A DNA stretch of 64,000 bases from JADHMP01 sp964386915 (GTDB lineage Bacteria > Bacteroidota > Bacteroidia > Flavobacteriales > Flavobacteriaceae), in assembly GCA_964386915.1 (NCBI GenBank), contig CAYLUQ010000006.1, positions 56,706-120,705 of the forward strand. Reading direction: 5' to 3'. How positions within the stretch are numbered: position 1 is the stretch's first letter; each line of letters starts with the position of its first letter. The notes under the pieces were generated by a model. That model did not search any database and had not been told where the DNA came from. It was given only the letters and a program-made list of their open reading frames with translations. This document shows positions 17,693 through 28,300 of this stretch, piece by piece. A program made the translations under genes and the position numbers.

Positions 17693-18958
17693 ATGAAAAG
17701 AATAGAATTTTGGAAGCAGTGGGTTGGTGTTTTGCTAGGGCTTTTTTGTTCTATGGCCATTTATTCACAGCAAGCCCAGGAGGTGATTCCGCCCGATCAT
17801 ATCAAATCCATCCTTTTTAGCAGCACACAAGAGGCCCAACAATTTCCAATCATTTCGTTGGGTGAAAGTCTTTTTTTAGAATTTGATGACCTCGACACTC
17901 AAGTAAACGACTACTACTATAAGCTTAAACATTTCAATGCAGACTGGACTCCATCTTCGCTCTTTTCTAATGAAATTTTTAGCGGTTTTGACAACGTTAG
18001 AATTGAAAACTTTAGCACCTCTTTTAACACCTTGCAACCCTACACTCATTATGAGCTTCAATTGCCCAATCAAAATACCCAATTGCTGGTTTCCGGCAAC
18101 TATCTCATAGAAATTTATAACGCCTATGACGAGTTGCTCTTTAGTCGCAAATTTTGTGTTTATGAAAACAGAGCCTCGGTGGCGGCCGCTGTTTATCGTG
18201 CGCAAAATGTTGCCTTTTTTGAAACCCATCAGAACATTCGTTTTAAGGTGACCCCTCAAAATTTTATTTTTCAAAATCCAGAAAGAAATGTGAAAGTGGT
18301 GCTGCTTCAAAACTATCAATGGAACACCGCCATAGAAAATATTAAACCGCAATTTTATGCCGCCAATGGGTTAGAATATCGCTATGACGACCAAACTCTT
18401 TATGAGGGTGGAAATGAATTTTTCTTTTTTGACTCTAAAGATTTACGTGTCACCAACCCCAACATTAGTTATGTAACCCGATCCAAATTATACGAAACCT
18501 ATTTGTTTACCAATCCTGATTTACGATACAGCCCCTACAGCTTTGCTCCCGACATTAACGGCGCTTATGAACCACGCACTCTGATGGGAAATCGCAACGC
18601 TAAAACCGAAGCAGATTATAGCTTTGTCTATTTTAGTCTTTCTACTGTGGTGCCCCCTCTAGACAACGAAATTTTTATTTATGGGAGTTTTAACAATTAT
18701 CAACTCACCGAGGCAAACAAGATGTATTACAACCCCTCTCTCGAGATTTATGAAGGTGTATTGCTCTTAAAACAAGGCTTTTACAACTATAAATATGTGC
18801 TAAAAAACGCCGAAGGAGTTCATTTGAACAGGCTTAGTGGCTCACACGCTCAGACCGAAAACGACTATCATATTTTGGTCTATTATCGTGAAAATGGTGC
18901 CCTTTATGATGCCTTAATTGGCGTTGGAAAAACCAATTCTTTTACCCTAAAAAATTAA
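17693..18958 (+). CDS. Type IX secretion system plug-like protein (DUF5103)
   Basis: A 421-residue secreted protein with signal peptide MKRIEFWKQWVGVLLGLFCSMAIYS cut near residue 25 (broken here only by its hydrophobic core). The rest is beta-rich, with two domains matching the layout of DUF5103: an N-terminal beta sandwich with LFLEFDDLDTQVNDYYYKL, and a C-terminal domain with FIYGSFNNYQL and GFYNYKYVL. The family includes the plug that closes the SprA translocon in gliding flavobacteria. Whether this copy is that plug is inference. The in-frame TTG at 17660 is rejected because it would bury the signal peptide. Confidence 0.8.
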   Translation: MKRIEFWKQWVGVLLGLFCSMAIYSQQAQEVIPPDHIKSILFSSTQEAQQFPIISLGESLFLEFDDLDTQVNDYYYKLKHFNADWTPSSLFSNEIFSGFDNVRIENFSTSFNTLQPYTHYELQLPNQNTQLLVSGNYLIEIYNAYDELLFSRKFCVYENRASVAAAVYRAQNVAFFETHQNIRFKVTPQNFIFQNPERNVKVVLLQNYQWNTAIENIKPQFYAANGLEYRYDDQTLYEGGNEFFFFDSKDLRVTNPNISYVTRSKLYETYLFTNPDLRYSPYSFAPDINGAYEPRTLMGNRNAKTEADYSFVYFSLSTVVPPLDNEIFIYGSFNNYQLTEANKMYYNPSLEIYEGVLLLKQGFYNYKYVLKNAEGVHLNRLSGSHAQTENDYHILVYYRENGALYDALIGVGKTNSFTLKN

Positions 18959-18982
18959 TTTTTTTTCCTTTTTTTTTCACTC

Positions 18983-19012
18983 TTGTTTGTATTGCTTTTT
19001 TTCCTACCTTTA
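18983..19012 (+). promoter_or_regulatory. Bacteroidota-type promoter of apaG
   Basis: TTG at 18983-18985, a 19-base spacer and TACCTTTA at 19005-19012 give a full -33/-7 match. The predicted transcript starts about 23 bases before the apaG ATG. Confidence 0.6.
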
Positions 19013-19041
19013 CAAAGGGTGTATAATCAGCAAAAACCACT

Positions 19042-19428
19042 ATGATTCAACAAATTACAAGAGGGATTAAAATCTCTGTTGAAACACAATTTGAAGGAAG
19101 TTTTCTCAAGGATGACATTCTTCATCATGGATTTGTCTACACCATTAGTATAGAAAATCAAAGTAAGGATGTGGTGCAACTGCTTTCTAGACACTGGAAA
19201 ATTGTGGAAACCAACAACAATACACAATATATTAATGGTGACGGCGTAGTAGGAAAAAAGCCCATTGTGAGACCAGGCGAAATTCATGTATACAAGTCGG
19301 GCTGCCTTATAACTTCTCCCATTGGTGTAATGATTGGCACCTACATAATGATTAATTTTACCTCCACAAAAAAATTCAATGTGGATATTCCACCGTTTAA
19401 ATTAAACATTCCTTCTATTTTGAATTGA
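19042..19428 (+). CDS. apaG: ApaG domain protein
   Basis: A 128-residue protein that is a single fibronectin-III-like ApaG domain. Features are ITRGIKISVETQF, FVYTISIENQSKDVVQLLSRHW, GDGVVGKKPIVRPGE and YKSGCLITSPIGVMIGTY, all family-typical. ApaG was named from E. coli and Salmonella cobalt/magnesium phenotypes; its molecular function is not settled. It has its own promoter and precedes pruA by 49 bases. Confidence 0.95.
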   Translation: MIQQITRGIKISVETQFEGSFLKDDILHHGFVYTISIENQSKDVVQLLSRHWKIVETNNNTQYINGDGVVGKKPIVRPGEIHVYKSGCLITSPIGVMIGTYIMINFTSTKKFNVDIPPFKLNIPSILN

Positions 19429-19477
19429 TACATACAATTCTATTTTAAGTCATTTCTAACCCTTAGTTTCTTTTTTT

Positions 19478-21106
19478 ATGTCTAATCATGTCATAGCTGT
19501 TCCTTTTCCAACAAATGAACCTGTATTAAACTATTGTTCGGGTAGCCCCGAAAAAACAGAGGTGTTAAAAGCCTATCAAGAACTCTACAACACCCCCATT
19601 GAGGTTCCACTCTACATTGATGGAAAAGAAATTAAAACAGGAAAAACCCAAAGCATGCATCCCCCGCATGACCACCAACACCGCTTAGGTGAATTTCATT
19701 TGGCCGGTTCAAAAGAAACTCAATATGCCATTGATAGTGCCTTAGAAGCCCGAAAACAATGGAGCAAAATGCCTTGGGAAAGACGAGCCGCTATTTTTTT
19801 AAAAGCTGCCGATTTAGTGGCGGGACCCTATCGTGCTAAAATTAATGCCGCCACCATGCTGGCGCAATCTAAAAACATTCATCAAGCCGAAATTGATGCC
19901 GCTTGTGAATTCACCGATTTTCTTCGCTTTAATGTCTATTTTATGCAAGAAATCTATAAAGAACAACCCAACAGCAGTCCTGGCATTTGGAATCAGTTGC
20001 AACACCGCCCACTAGAAGGATTTGTCTATGCCATTAGCCCCTTTAACTTCACGGCCATTGCAGGCAATTTGCCAACCAGCGCTGCCATGATGGGCAATGT
20101 GGTTGTTTGGAAACCTAGTGACTATCAAGTTTTTTCTGCCAAGATTATTATTGATATTCTACAAGAAGCAGGGCTTCCGCCTGGTGTGATCAACGTGGTT
20201 TTTGGTCCACCAGAAGAAATTACTGACACGGTTTTGAACAGCCCCGATTTTTCTGGTCTTCATTTCACCGGCTCAACAACTGTTTTTAGAAACCTATGGA
20301 AAAAAATTGGCGGACAAATGGATCGCTATAAAACCTATCCGCGCATAGTGGGTGAAACCGGAGGAAAAGATTTTATTCTCGCACACCCATCAGCTAAGCC
20401 TAAAGCAGTGGCCACAGCCATTATTCGTGGAGGATTTGAATTTCAAGGACAAAAATGTTCAGCCGCTTCACGGGTTTACTTACCTCAATCCAAAGCCGAT
20501 GAGATTTTAGAAATAACCCTAGCGGAAATGAAAACCCTTAAAATGGGAAGTCCCGAGCATTTTGAAAATTTTATCACCGCTGTTATTCATCAAAATGCTT
20601 TTGATCGACTTAAAAACGCCATAGAACAAATTAAAAAAGATGACACAACCCGCATAATAGCTGGCGGTGGATATGACGACTCAAAAGGTTATTTTGTTGA
20701 GCCTACCCTTGCCGTGACAACTGACCCTCACTATTTTAGCATGGAAACCGAACTTTTTGGACCGCTGGTTACGGTTTATGTTTATGAGGATGCACAGTGG
20801 AACGAAACGCTCAATTTGGTAGACAGCACATCACCCTATGCGCTCACCGGGGCCGTTTTTTCACAAGACCGCTATGCCCTTCAAGAAGCCATTGAAGTAC
20901 TGGAAAATAGTGCCGGAAATTTTTATATTAATGACAAACCCACAGGAGCCGTGGTGGGACAACAACCTTTTGGGGGTGCTCGAGCTTCAGGCACTAATGA
21001 TAAAGCTGGAGCAGCAGCAAATCTCATGCGTTGGGTGTCGCCTAGACTCATCAAGGAAACTTTTGTTCTGGCAAAAGACTATCGCTATCCCTTTTTATCA
21101 ACATGA
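19478..21106 (+). CDS. pruA: L-glutamate gamma-semialdehyde dehydrogenase
   Basis: A 542-residue NAD-dependent aldehyde dehydrogenase that oxidises glutamate semialdehyde (pyrroline-5-carboxylate) to glutamate, the second step of proline breakdown. The catalytic glutamate lies in VGETGGKDF and the catalytic cysteine in FQGQKCSAASRVY. AISPFNFTAIAGNLP and FGGARASGTNDKAG are marks of the single-function eukaryote-like form rather than the PutA fusion. Its stop overlaps the start of the next gene by four bases (ATGA). Confidence 0.96.
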   Translation: MSNHVIAVPFPTNEPVLNYCSGSPEKTEVLKAYQELYNTPIEVPLYIDGKEIKTGKTQSMHPPHDHQHRLGEFHLAGSKETQYAIDSALEARKQWSKMPWERRAAIFLKAADLVAGPYRAKINAATMLAQSKNIHQAEIDAACEFTDFLRFNVYFMQEIYKEQPNSSPGIWNQLQHRPLEGFVYAISPFNFTAIAGNLPTSAAMMGNVVVWKPSDYQVFSAKIIIDILQEAGLPPGVINVVFGPPEEITDTVLNSPDFSGLHFTGSTTVFRNLWKKIGGQMDRYKTYPRIVGETGGKDFILAHPSAKPKAVATAIIRGGFEFQGQKCSAASRVYLPQSKADEILEITLAEMKTLKMGSPEHFENFITAVIHQNAFDRLKNAIEQIKKDDTTRIIAGGGYDDSKGYFVEPTLAVTTDPHYFSMETELFGPLVTVYVYEDAQWNETLNLVDSTSPYALTGAVFSQDRYALQEAIEVLENSAGNFYINDKPTGAVVGQQPFGGARASGTNDKAGAAANLMRWVSPRLIKETFVLAKDYRYPFLST

Positions 21107-21837
21107 AGCCGCATAACGAAACCCAATTACACCAAAGAAATACCCGTTTTGCCCATTTGGAAAAATATTTAGGCGAATTTGTCTATGGCGGCATTGACGG
21201 CTGTGTAACCACTTTTGCCGTAGTGGCCGGAGCAGTGGGAGCTGATTTGGGTAGCGATGTGATTCTCATTTTAGGATTTGCCAACCTCCTTGCCGATGGC
21301 TTCGCCATGTCGGTGGGCGCCTATGTTTCAGCCAAAACAGAAAAAGATCAATATCAAAAACACAAAGCCATCGAATATTGGGAGGTAGAAAATATTCCCG
21401 AAAAAGAAACTGAAGAAATTCGAGAAATCTATCGAGCTAAAGGGTTCACAGGAACTCTATTGGAGGACGTTGTAGCTGTTATCACTAAGGATAAAGACCG
21501 ATGGGTAGACGTGATGATGAAAGAAGAATTAGAAATGATTGAAGATACTCGTTCACCCCTCACCATTGGTGGCATGACTTATATTGCCTTTTTATTGGTA
21601 GGTCTCATTCCCCTATCGGTATACCTCATTGACTTTATTGCTCCTTTAACTTCCAATCCTTTCACTTGGACAATTATTTGCACCGCAATTGGCTTTGTTT
21701 TAATTGGACTATTAAAAGCTGTGGTTAACCAAACATCACCTCTGAGAGGCATTTTTGAAACCGTTCTCCTAGGGGCTTGTGCAGCCTTTGTAGCCTATTT
21801 TGTAGGTGATTTTATTGAAGGACTTCTCGCTTCATAA
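21103..21837 (+). CDS. VIT1/CCC1-family transporter
   Basis: A 244-residue membrane protein of the vacuolar iron transporter family. Typical signatures are YGGIDGCVTTFAVVAGAVGA and ANLLADGFAMSVGAYVSAKTE in helices 1 and 2. A cytoplasmic Glu-rich metal-binding loop follows (residues 85-145, with EKETEEI and MKEELEMIE), then three C-terminal helices. Likely substrates are Fe2+ or Mn2+. It is translationally coupled to pruA, although I see no functional link. Confidence 0.88.
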   Translation: MKPHNETQLHQRNTRFAHLEKYLGEFVYGGIDGCVTTFAVVAGAVGADLGSDVILILGFANLLADGFAMSVGAYVSAKTEKDQYQKHKAIEYWEVENIPEKETEEIREIYRAKGFTGTLLEDVVAVITKDKDRWVDVMMKEELEMIEDTRSPLTIGGMTYIAFLLVGLIPLSVYLIDFIAPLTSNPFTWTIICTAIGFVLIGLLKAVVNQTSPLRGIFETVLLGACAAFVAYFVGDFIEGLLAS

Positions 21838-21846
21838 TTCCCTTTT

Positions 21847-22464
21847 TTAAAAAGGGATATAAACCACTTTTTTGGTTTCAAAAAAAGGAGCCTTAAAATA
21901 ACGCGAAATAGGAAATTCTACTGCTTCTGGAAAAGGACTGAGCTCGTTTGTTAAATCACCCCCTTTTAAATAGAGAATGCCATTGGCTAAGCTATGTTGA
22001 CTTTTTGGCTTTCCTTTTTTGACTACCCATTGGTAAAAAACATCCATTTGGGTTACGGCTCTACTCACCACAAAATCTACTGAATGCGGAAAGTGTTCGG
22101 CTCTCATTTGGGTGGCCTCAACATGCTCTAAACCCAATTGAGACGCAACATCTTGCACTACTTTTATTTTTTTTCCAATGCTGTCAATTAAATAAAATTG
22201 TGTTTTCGGAAATAAAATAGCAAGCGGAATTCCGGGAAAACCACCACCGGTGCCCACATCGAGCACTTGCGTGCCCGCCGCAAAAGAAACCACCTTAGCA
22301 ATAGCTAACGAATGTAGCACATGATGCACATAAAACGCCTCTAAATCTTTTCTCGAAATCACATTAATTTTTGCATTCCAATCTAGATATAGGGGCTTTA
22401 ACCGCTTAAATTGATCTATTTGTTGAGAATTTAATTCAGGAAATGAAGTAAGTAGTTGCTGCAA
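21847..22464 (-). CDS. rsmG: 16S rRNA (guanine527-N7)-methyltransferase
   Basis: A 205-residue enzyme that methylates N7 of G527 in 16S rRNA. WNAKINVISRKDLEAFYVHHVLHSLAI and the SAM motif DVGTGGGFPGIPLAI (about residues 68-82) are characteristic, followed by DSIGKKIKVV and VVSRAVTQM. It is convergent with the VIT gene (9 bases apart) and divergent from the desaturase, whose promoter lies over the rsmG start. Confidence 0.96.
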   Translation of the reverse strand: MQQLLTSFPELNSQQIDQFKRLKPLYLDWNAKINVISRKDLEAFYVHHVLHSLAIAKVVSFAAGTQVLDVGTGGGFPGIPLAILFPKTQFYLIDSIGKKIKVVQDVASQLGLEHVEATQMRAEHFPHSVDFVVSRAVTQMDVFYQWVVKKGKPKSQHSLANGILYLKGGDLTNELSPFPEAVEFPISRYFKAPFFETKKVVYIPF

Positions 22465-22485
22465 TGAAAGTGTTTCTTATTTTTG
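22456..22485 (+). promoter_or_regulatory. Bacteroidota-type promoter of the desaturase gene
   Basis: TTG at 22456-22458, a 19-base spacer and TATTTTTG at 22478-22485 give a full match, about 18 bases before the ATG at 22504. The -33 box lies within the first codons of the divergent rsmG gene. Confidence 0.6.
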
Positions 22486-22503
22486 TAAAATTAATATATA
22501 TTT

Positions 22504-23601
22504 ATGCATTCCTTCCAACCCATTCGCTTTTCAAGAAAAGATCCCAAAGATTTTTTTAAAACATTAAATCATCGCGTTAACCAATATTTCAAAGAACAGG
22601 ACCTCCCCAAAACAGGCAATTGGCGACTTTATCTCAAAACCCTAGTAATGTTTTCTTTGCTCATTGCCCCCTATATCATTGTTTTGGTTTCGGATCTCAA
22701 TCAATGGATAAAACTTTTGCTTACCGTTGTTATGGGAGTTGGAATGGCTGGAGTGGGCATGAATGTGATGCATGACGGAAACCACGGTTCTTTTTCAAAA
22801 CACCCTTGGGTGAATAAAATTATGGGAAGCAGCATCTACATTTTGGCTGGAAATGTGTTTAATTGGAAAGTGCAACACAACGTGCTGCACCATACCTATA
22901 CCAATATTCATGGACACGACGAGGATTTGGAGGCTGGTCGAATTTTGCGTTTTTCTAAGCATGCTAGTTGGGCGCCCCACCATCGTTTTCAACACCTCTA
23001 CTCCGTTTTATTATATGGTTTATTGACCCTTAACTGGGCAATATTTGCCGATTTTTCGCAAATGCGACGCTACATCAAAAAGAAGTTGTCCTATGCCAAC
23101 AGCAAAAAACCCGCTATGCAATGGACCGGCTTAATTTTAACCAAAGTTTTATATTTTACCATTTGGGTGGTTTTACCCATCTTTATACTTGATATTGCTT
23201 GGTGGAAAGTGGTCATTGGTTTTGTGGTGATGCACTACACCGCCGGACTTATTTTGAGTGTTGTCTTTCAATTGGCTCATGTCATTGGAGATGCTGAAAT
23301 GCCATTACCCGAAAATGGTTCGCATGAACTTAAACACACTTGGGCCATTCACCAACTTAAAACAACGGTTAATTTTGCTACTAAAAATCGCTTTATTAAT
23401 TGGTTTACTGGAGGATTAAATCACCAAATTGAACACCATATATTTCCACATATTAGCCATATACACTACACTAAGATTGGAGAAATAGTTAAAAAAACTG
23501 CCCGCGAATTTAATTTGCCCTACAACGAATACAAAACCACGAGAAGTGCCATCTTCTCTCACTTTCAACATTTAAAAAACATGGGCATTAATCCTGCCTA
23601 A
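22504..23601 (+). CDS. Membrane fatty acid (acyl-CoA/acyl-lipid) desaturase
   Basis: A 365-residue di-iron membrane desaturase. All three histidine boxes are present: HDGNHGSFSKH near 90-100, HNVLHHTYTNIHGHDED near 125-140, and HQIEHHIFPHISHIHY near 310-325. Four to five hydrophobic helices lie between them. There is no cytochrome b5 domain. The type is that of linoleoyl-CoA or delta-5/6-like front-end desaturases. Position of the double bond cannot be read from the sequence. It likely adjusts membrane fluidity, and the next gene follows after 5 bases. Confidence 0.92.
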   Translation: MHSFQPIRFSRKDPKDFFKTLNHRVNQYFKEQDLPKTGNWRLYLKTLVMFSLLIAPYIIVLVSDLNQWIKLLLTVVMGVGMAGVGMNVMHDGNHGSFSKHPWVNKIMGSSIYILAGNVFNWKVQHNVLHHTYTNIHGHDEDLEAGRILRFSKHASWAPHHRFQHLYSVLLYGLLTLNWAIFADFSQMRRYIKKKLSYANSKKPAMQWTGLILTKVLYFTIWVVLPIFILDIAWWKVVIGFVVMHYTAGLILSVVFQLAHVIGDAEMPLPENGSHELKHTWAIHQLKTTVNFATKNRFINWFTGGLNHQIEHHIFPHISHIHYTKIGEIVKKTAREFNLPYNEYKTTRSAIFSHFQHLKNMGINPA

Positions 23602-23606
23602 AAACT

Positions 23607-24791
23607 ATGGATGCACTTTCAGCAAGAATCAATAGCCTGCCTGCTTCAGCCACTTTGGCTATGGCAGCTAAAGCCAGAGAATTAAAAAATAAGGGAATCG
23701 ACGTCATTGGTCTCAGTCTTGGGGAGCCCGATTTTAATACACCCGAATTCATCAAAGAAGCAGCAGTTGAGGCTATTCACGAAAATTGGAACTCCTATTC
23801 GCCTGTAGATGGCTATGCCGATTTAAAAGAGGCTATTTGTGAAAAGTTTAAACGCGACAACAACTTGCACTATACCCCTTCTCAAGTAGTGGTTTCTACC
23901 GGAGCCAAACAATCTATTGCCAATGTGTGTATGGTTCTTTTAGACCCAGGAGACGAAGTGCTTTTACCGGCCCCCTATTGGGTGAGTTACTCTGCCATTG
24001 CCACGCTAGCAGAAGCAAAATCTGTGCTCATTCCTTCCTCAATTGAAACCGATTTTAAAATAACTCCTGAACAACTTGAAGCAGCCATTACGCCCAAAAC
24101 AAAGCTCATTATGTTCAACTCCCCCAACAACCCTAGTGGAACGGTCTATACCGAAGCTGAATATAGAGCTCTAGGGGAAGTTTTGGCTAAACACCCCAAT
24201 ATTTATATCCTTTCGGATGAAATTTATGAGCATATAAATTATGGTGTTCCCCATTTCAGCTTGGCAGCTATTCCGGAACTTTACGATAGAACTATCACCG
24301 TGAATGGATTGGCAAAAGCCTTTGCTATGACCGGTTGGAGAATTGGATATATTGGTGCTCCTGAGTGGATTGCTAAGGCCTGCAATAAAATTCAAGGACA
24401 AGTGACCAGTGGCACCAATTGCATTGCTCAAAGAGCGGCCATAACCGCCGTGCTGGCTCCAGTGAGCAAAATACAATATATGGTGGATGAGTTTAAAAAT
24501 AGACGCAAATTGATCATTGATTTACTCTCCAATATTGAAGGATTTAAAGTCAATCAACCTGAAGGTGCCTTCTATGTTTTTCCAGATATTTCGCACTATT
24601 TTGGAAAGACCCTAAGAGGAAAAACCATTGAAAATGCAAGCGACTTTGCTTTGTATTTACTTGAAGAAGCGCATGTAGCAACGGTTACGGGAGATGCCTT
24701 TGGAAACAAAGATTGTATTCGTATTTCCTATGCTGCCTCTGAAGCCAACATAAAAGAAGCTGTGCAACGAATAGCACAAGCCTTAACTTGA
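23607..24791 (+). CDS. aspC: Aspartate aminotransferase-like PLP enzyme
   Basis: A 394-residue class I aminotransferase of subgroup I-gamma (thermophile/Rhizobium type). Landmarks are STGAKQSI at 97-104, APYWVSYSA at 122-130, NSPNNPSGTVY at 171-181, SDEIYEHI at 203-210, and the PLP lysine K237 in NGLAKAFAMTGWRIGY. The pyruvate/aspartate identity is from overall pattern; prephenate or other amino donors are possible. It lies 5 bases after the desaturase gene, probably in one transcript. Confidence 0.88.
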   Translation: MDALSARINSLPASATLAMAAKARELKNKGIDVIGLSLGEPDFNTPEFIKEAAVEAIHENWNSYSPVDGYADLKEAICEKFKRDNNLHYTPSQVVVSTGAKQSIANVCMVLLDPGDEVLLPAPYWVSYSAIATLAEAKSVLIPSSIETDFKITPEQLEAAITPKTKLIMFNSPNNPSGTVYTEAEYRALGEVLAKHPNIYILSDEIYEHINYGVPHFSLAAIPELYDRTITVNGLAKAFAMTGWRIGYIGAPEWIAKACNKIQGQVTSGTNCIAQRAAITAVLAPVSKIQYMVDEFKNRRKLIIDLLSNIEGFKVNQPEGAFYVFPDISHYFGKTLRGKTIENASDFALYLLEEAHVATVTGDAFGNKDCIRISYAASEANIKEAVQRIAQALT

Positions 24792-24885
24792 TGCTATAGT
24801 TGCGCCAAGGAGATCAACTCTCCCAATTTTAGGTTAAAAAATACGATTTAGCCTCTTTTAGCGTTTATGTTATATCTTTGTTGTT

Positions 24886-25317
24886 GTGAAACACAGTAGT
24901 TTACATAGAATTTTAGCACTCACGCTAAGTTTTGTTCTGCTTTTCTCAAGCACAGGCTTTGCCATGGATATGCATTTTTGCAAGGGAGAGCTCAAAGGCG
25001 TAAGTTTTATTGGAACACCAAAAAATTGCCATCAACAAGCGGCTGTTCCTGCTTGTCATAAAACCCTTAAAAAAGGAACTCCTTCGCACAAGGGTTGCTG
25101 TGAAAACGAACAACTCCTCATCAAAAAAACCGATCTGGAAGCCACTAGCCCACAGGTGAGTGCGCTAGACCTTTTACCCATTACATATGTTTGTTCTTTT
25201 GTGGCTGTTTTCTTTTTACCACAGCATTTAGAACAAAAAGTTACTTTTTATCCCTTTCATAAGCCACCGCTGCCCAAACGCAACATTCAAGCGCAACTGC
25301 AGACTTTTTTAATTTGA
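24886..25317 (+). CDS. HYC_CC_PP family protein
   Basis: A 143-residue protein starting with GTG. A signal-like helix spans residues 7-26. The family hallmarks appear in order: MHFC near 28-31, GCCENEQ near 67-73, and KPPLPKR near 126-132. A second membrane segment lies around 90-108. The family is restricted to Bacteroidota and, as I recall it, often sits beside heavy-metal efflux genes, as here. The cysteine/histidine content suggests metal handling (inference). A TATCTTTG box at 24873-24880 puts the transcript start almost at the GTG, so the message may be nearly leaderless. Confidence 0.8.
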   Translation: MKHSSLHRILALTLSFVLLFSSTGFAMDMHFCKGELKGVSFIGTPKNCHQQAAVPACHKTLKKGTPSHKGCCENEQLLIKKTDLEATSPQVSALDLLPITYVCSFVAVFFLPQHLEQKVTFYPFHKPPLPKRNIQAQLQTFLI

Positions 25318-25398
25318 TTTTTTTTCATGGCCCCAAAAGCACCCTCTTCAATTGTAGAGGCGTGTCTTGCTATTGTTTTAAAATGAAAAAAATAAATC

Positions 25399-28300
25399 AT
25401 GTTACACCGTCTTATAAAATTCTTTCTAGATCACAAATTAGTTGCTTGGCTGCTTTTGCTTTTTTTTGTGGGCTGGGGACTCATTACCTCTCCCTTTGAT
25501 TTAGGCATTAATTTTCTTCCTCGCAATCCGGTTTCAGTAGATGCCCTACCAAACTTAGGCGAAAACCAACAAATTGTATTCACCGAATGGAAAGGCCGAT
25601 CGCCTCAAGATGTAGAAGATCAAGTTACCTATCCCCTAACCTCTTCTTTATTGGGCATTGCTGGAGTCAAAAGCGTGCGCAGTAATTCCCTTTTTGGGTT
25701 TTCCACCATCTATGTCATTTTTGAAGAAGATGTTGAATTTTATTGGAGTAGAAGTCGTCTCTTGGAAAAACTCAATTCCCTTCCCCCCTCCCTATTGCCC
25801 CCTGGTGTAAAACCCACTCTTGGACCGGATGCTACAGCATTAGGACAAATTTTTTGGTATACTCTAGAAGGTAGAGATGCCAATGGAAACCCAACCGGGG
25901 GTTGGGACTTACACGAGTTGCGAAGCCTTCAAGACTTTTATGTGAAACCAAGTCTTGCAGCAGCAAAAGGGGTTTCAGAAGTAGCCTCCATTGGTGGATT
26001 TGTCCAAGAATATCAGATTGACGTTCTTCCTGATCAAATGCGCATTTATGGAATTAGCCTGCAAGAAGTGATGCGTGCCCTAAAAGAAAGCAATCTAGAG
26101 GTGGGTGCTCAAACCTTAGAAATTAATTTAGTTGAATATTTTATTCGTGGATTGGGTGCTGTAGCCTCTATTGAAGACATTGAAAACACCGTGCTCAAAG
26201 CCAGCAACAATGTGCCCTTGCGCATTAAAGATATCGCTAAGGTTTCGCTGGGTCCGGCAGCACGACGTGGGCTGCTAGATAAATCGGGAGCTGAAGCAGT
26301 AGGGGGAGTAGCGGTAGCTCGCTATGGCGCCAACCCGATGGAAGTGATCCAAAATGTAAAAGAAAAAATAGCAGAGATTGCACCGGGTCTTCCCACTAAA
26401 ACCCTTCGTGATGGAACCAAATCTAAAATTACACTCGTCCCCTTTTACGATAGAACACAGTTAATTCAAGAAACCTTAGGCACACTTAAGGAAGCGCTGC
26501 GCTTGGAAATTCTCATCACCATCCTAGTGGTTCTTCTTTTACTCCTTAACATTAGGTCTTCCCTACTTGTAGCCGGTTCACTTCCCGTGGCAGTATTGAT
26601 GTGTTTTATCGCCATGCGGTATTGGGAGGTTGAAGCCAACATAGTGGCTCTTTCAGGTATTGTTATTGCTGTGGGAACCCTAGTGGATATGGGCATTGTT
26701 TTAACTGAAAATATGCTCACCCATATTAAAAAAGCAGGGGACCAACAACCCATTTCCGTCACCATCACAAACGCTACCAAAGAAGTGGCACCGGCTGTGA
26801 TAACTGCAATAGCAACAACTGTGGTGAGTTTCTTACCGGTTTTCACCATGGTAGGGGCTGAAGGTAAATTGTTTCGCCCCTTAGCATTTACCAAAACTTT
26901 TTCACTCCTTGCAGCCATAGTGGTGGCAATCACATTGCTCCCCCCATTGGCTGTTCAGCTTTTTGGTTTACCTTCAAAAACCAACCGAAAAACGGTGGGC
27001 TATAGCCTAGCACTCCTACTTTTGAGTGCTGTTTTACTTTTTGTAAATCGGGACACCCTTGCCTTAATCGGAGGAGTGATTGGATTTTTAAATTTGGTTA
27101 GCTTTTATTTAAGTTCCTATCAAGATGGTCAATTTTACACCCTCTTTGAAAAAGCTAAAAATTATGTGTATGCTCTTATTATGGCTTGGTTACTGGCTAA
27201 GGCCTGGATGCCCCTAGGCGTTCATCATGCCTTTGCCAGCAACTTTTTCTTTGTGGTGATCCTTGTAGGTTTACTCCTAGGAATGGCATCTTTAGTCATT
27301 AAACACTATGCGACAATTCTTCATCTCCTATTGCGATTTAAATGGCTCTTCTTGAGCTGTATTTTGGCCCTACTAGTCTGTGGAATTCAAATTATGCGAA
27401 ACCTAGGGCAAGAGTTTATGCCTTCCTTAGATGAAGGTTCCTTTTTGTTGATGCCTACCACCCTGCCGCATGCGGGCGTAGAAATGAACGCTCGAAATTT
27501 ACGCACCTTGGACATGGCTGTTACGGCAATTCCAGAGGTTGAAATGGTAGTGGGCAAAGCCGGACGGGTTGAAAGCGCCCTCGATCCAGCGCCTTTGTCA
27601 ATGTATGAAAATATCATCCTCTACAAGTCTGAATATAGCACCGACGAAAACGGAAATCGATTACGGTTTAAACAAAATAAAGCCGGGGAATTTCTCTTGG
27701 CTCAAGGAGGCTCCGTTTCTCCTGAACAAGCAATTGAACTAGGGCTCACTGCCCAGCATTTAGTTGAAGATTCAAAAGGAAGTTATTTTAGACAATGGCG
27801 CAATCATATTCATTCTTCCGATGATATTTGGAAGGAAATTACAATGCGTACGCAATTTGCCGGTATTACTTCAGCACCCAAATTGCAACCCATTCAAACT
27901 CGGCTACTCATGTTGCAAAGCGGCATACGAGTACCCATGGGCATCAAAGTAAAAGGTCCTGACCTAGCAACTATTGAAACGTTTAGCCAGGTTCTAGAAG
28001 AAGAGCTGAAAAAAGTGGAGGGTGTTAAATCGGCTACCGTATATGCCGAGCGAATAGTAGGTAAACCCTATTTGCTGCTAGACCTCAAACGAGAAGAAAT
28101 GAGTCGCTATGGTCTTTCTGTTGCCGCGGTTCAAAACCAACTGCAAGCCACCATTGGAGGCTTGCCAATGAGCACCACCATTGAAGGTAGAGAACGCTAT
28201 GCTATTCGGTTGCGTTATCCTAAAGAAAGACTGAGCGCACCAGAGGATCTCCGCTCAATTTTGGTTGCTACTCCACAAGGAATACAAATACCCTTGGGAG

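Noticed and set aside
21840..21856. CCCTTTTTTAAAAAGGG palindrome between the VIT gene and rsmG as a terminator
   Set aside because: Almost no loop, only three G-C pairs, and it overlaps the rsmG stop codon. Too weak to call.
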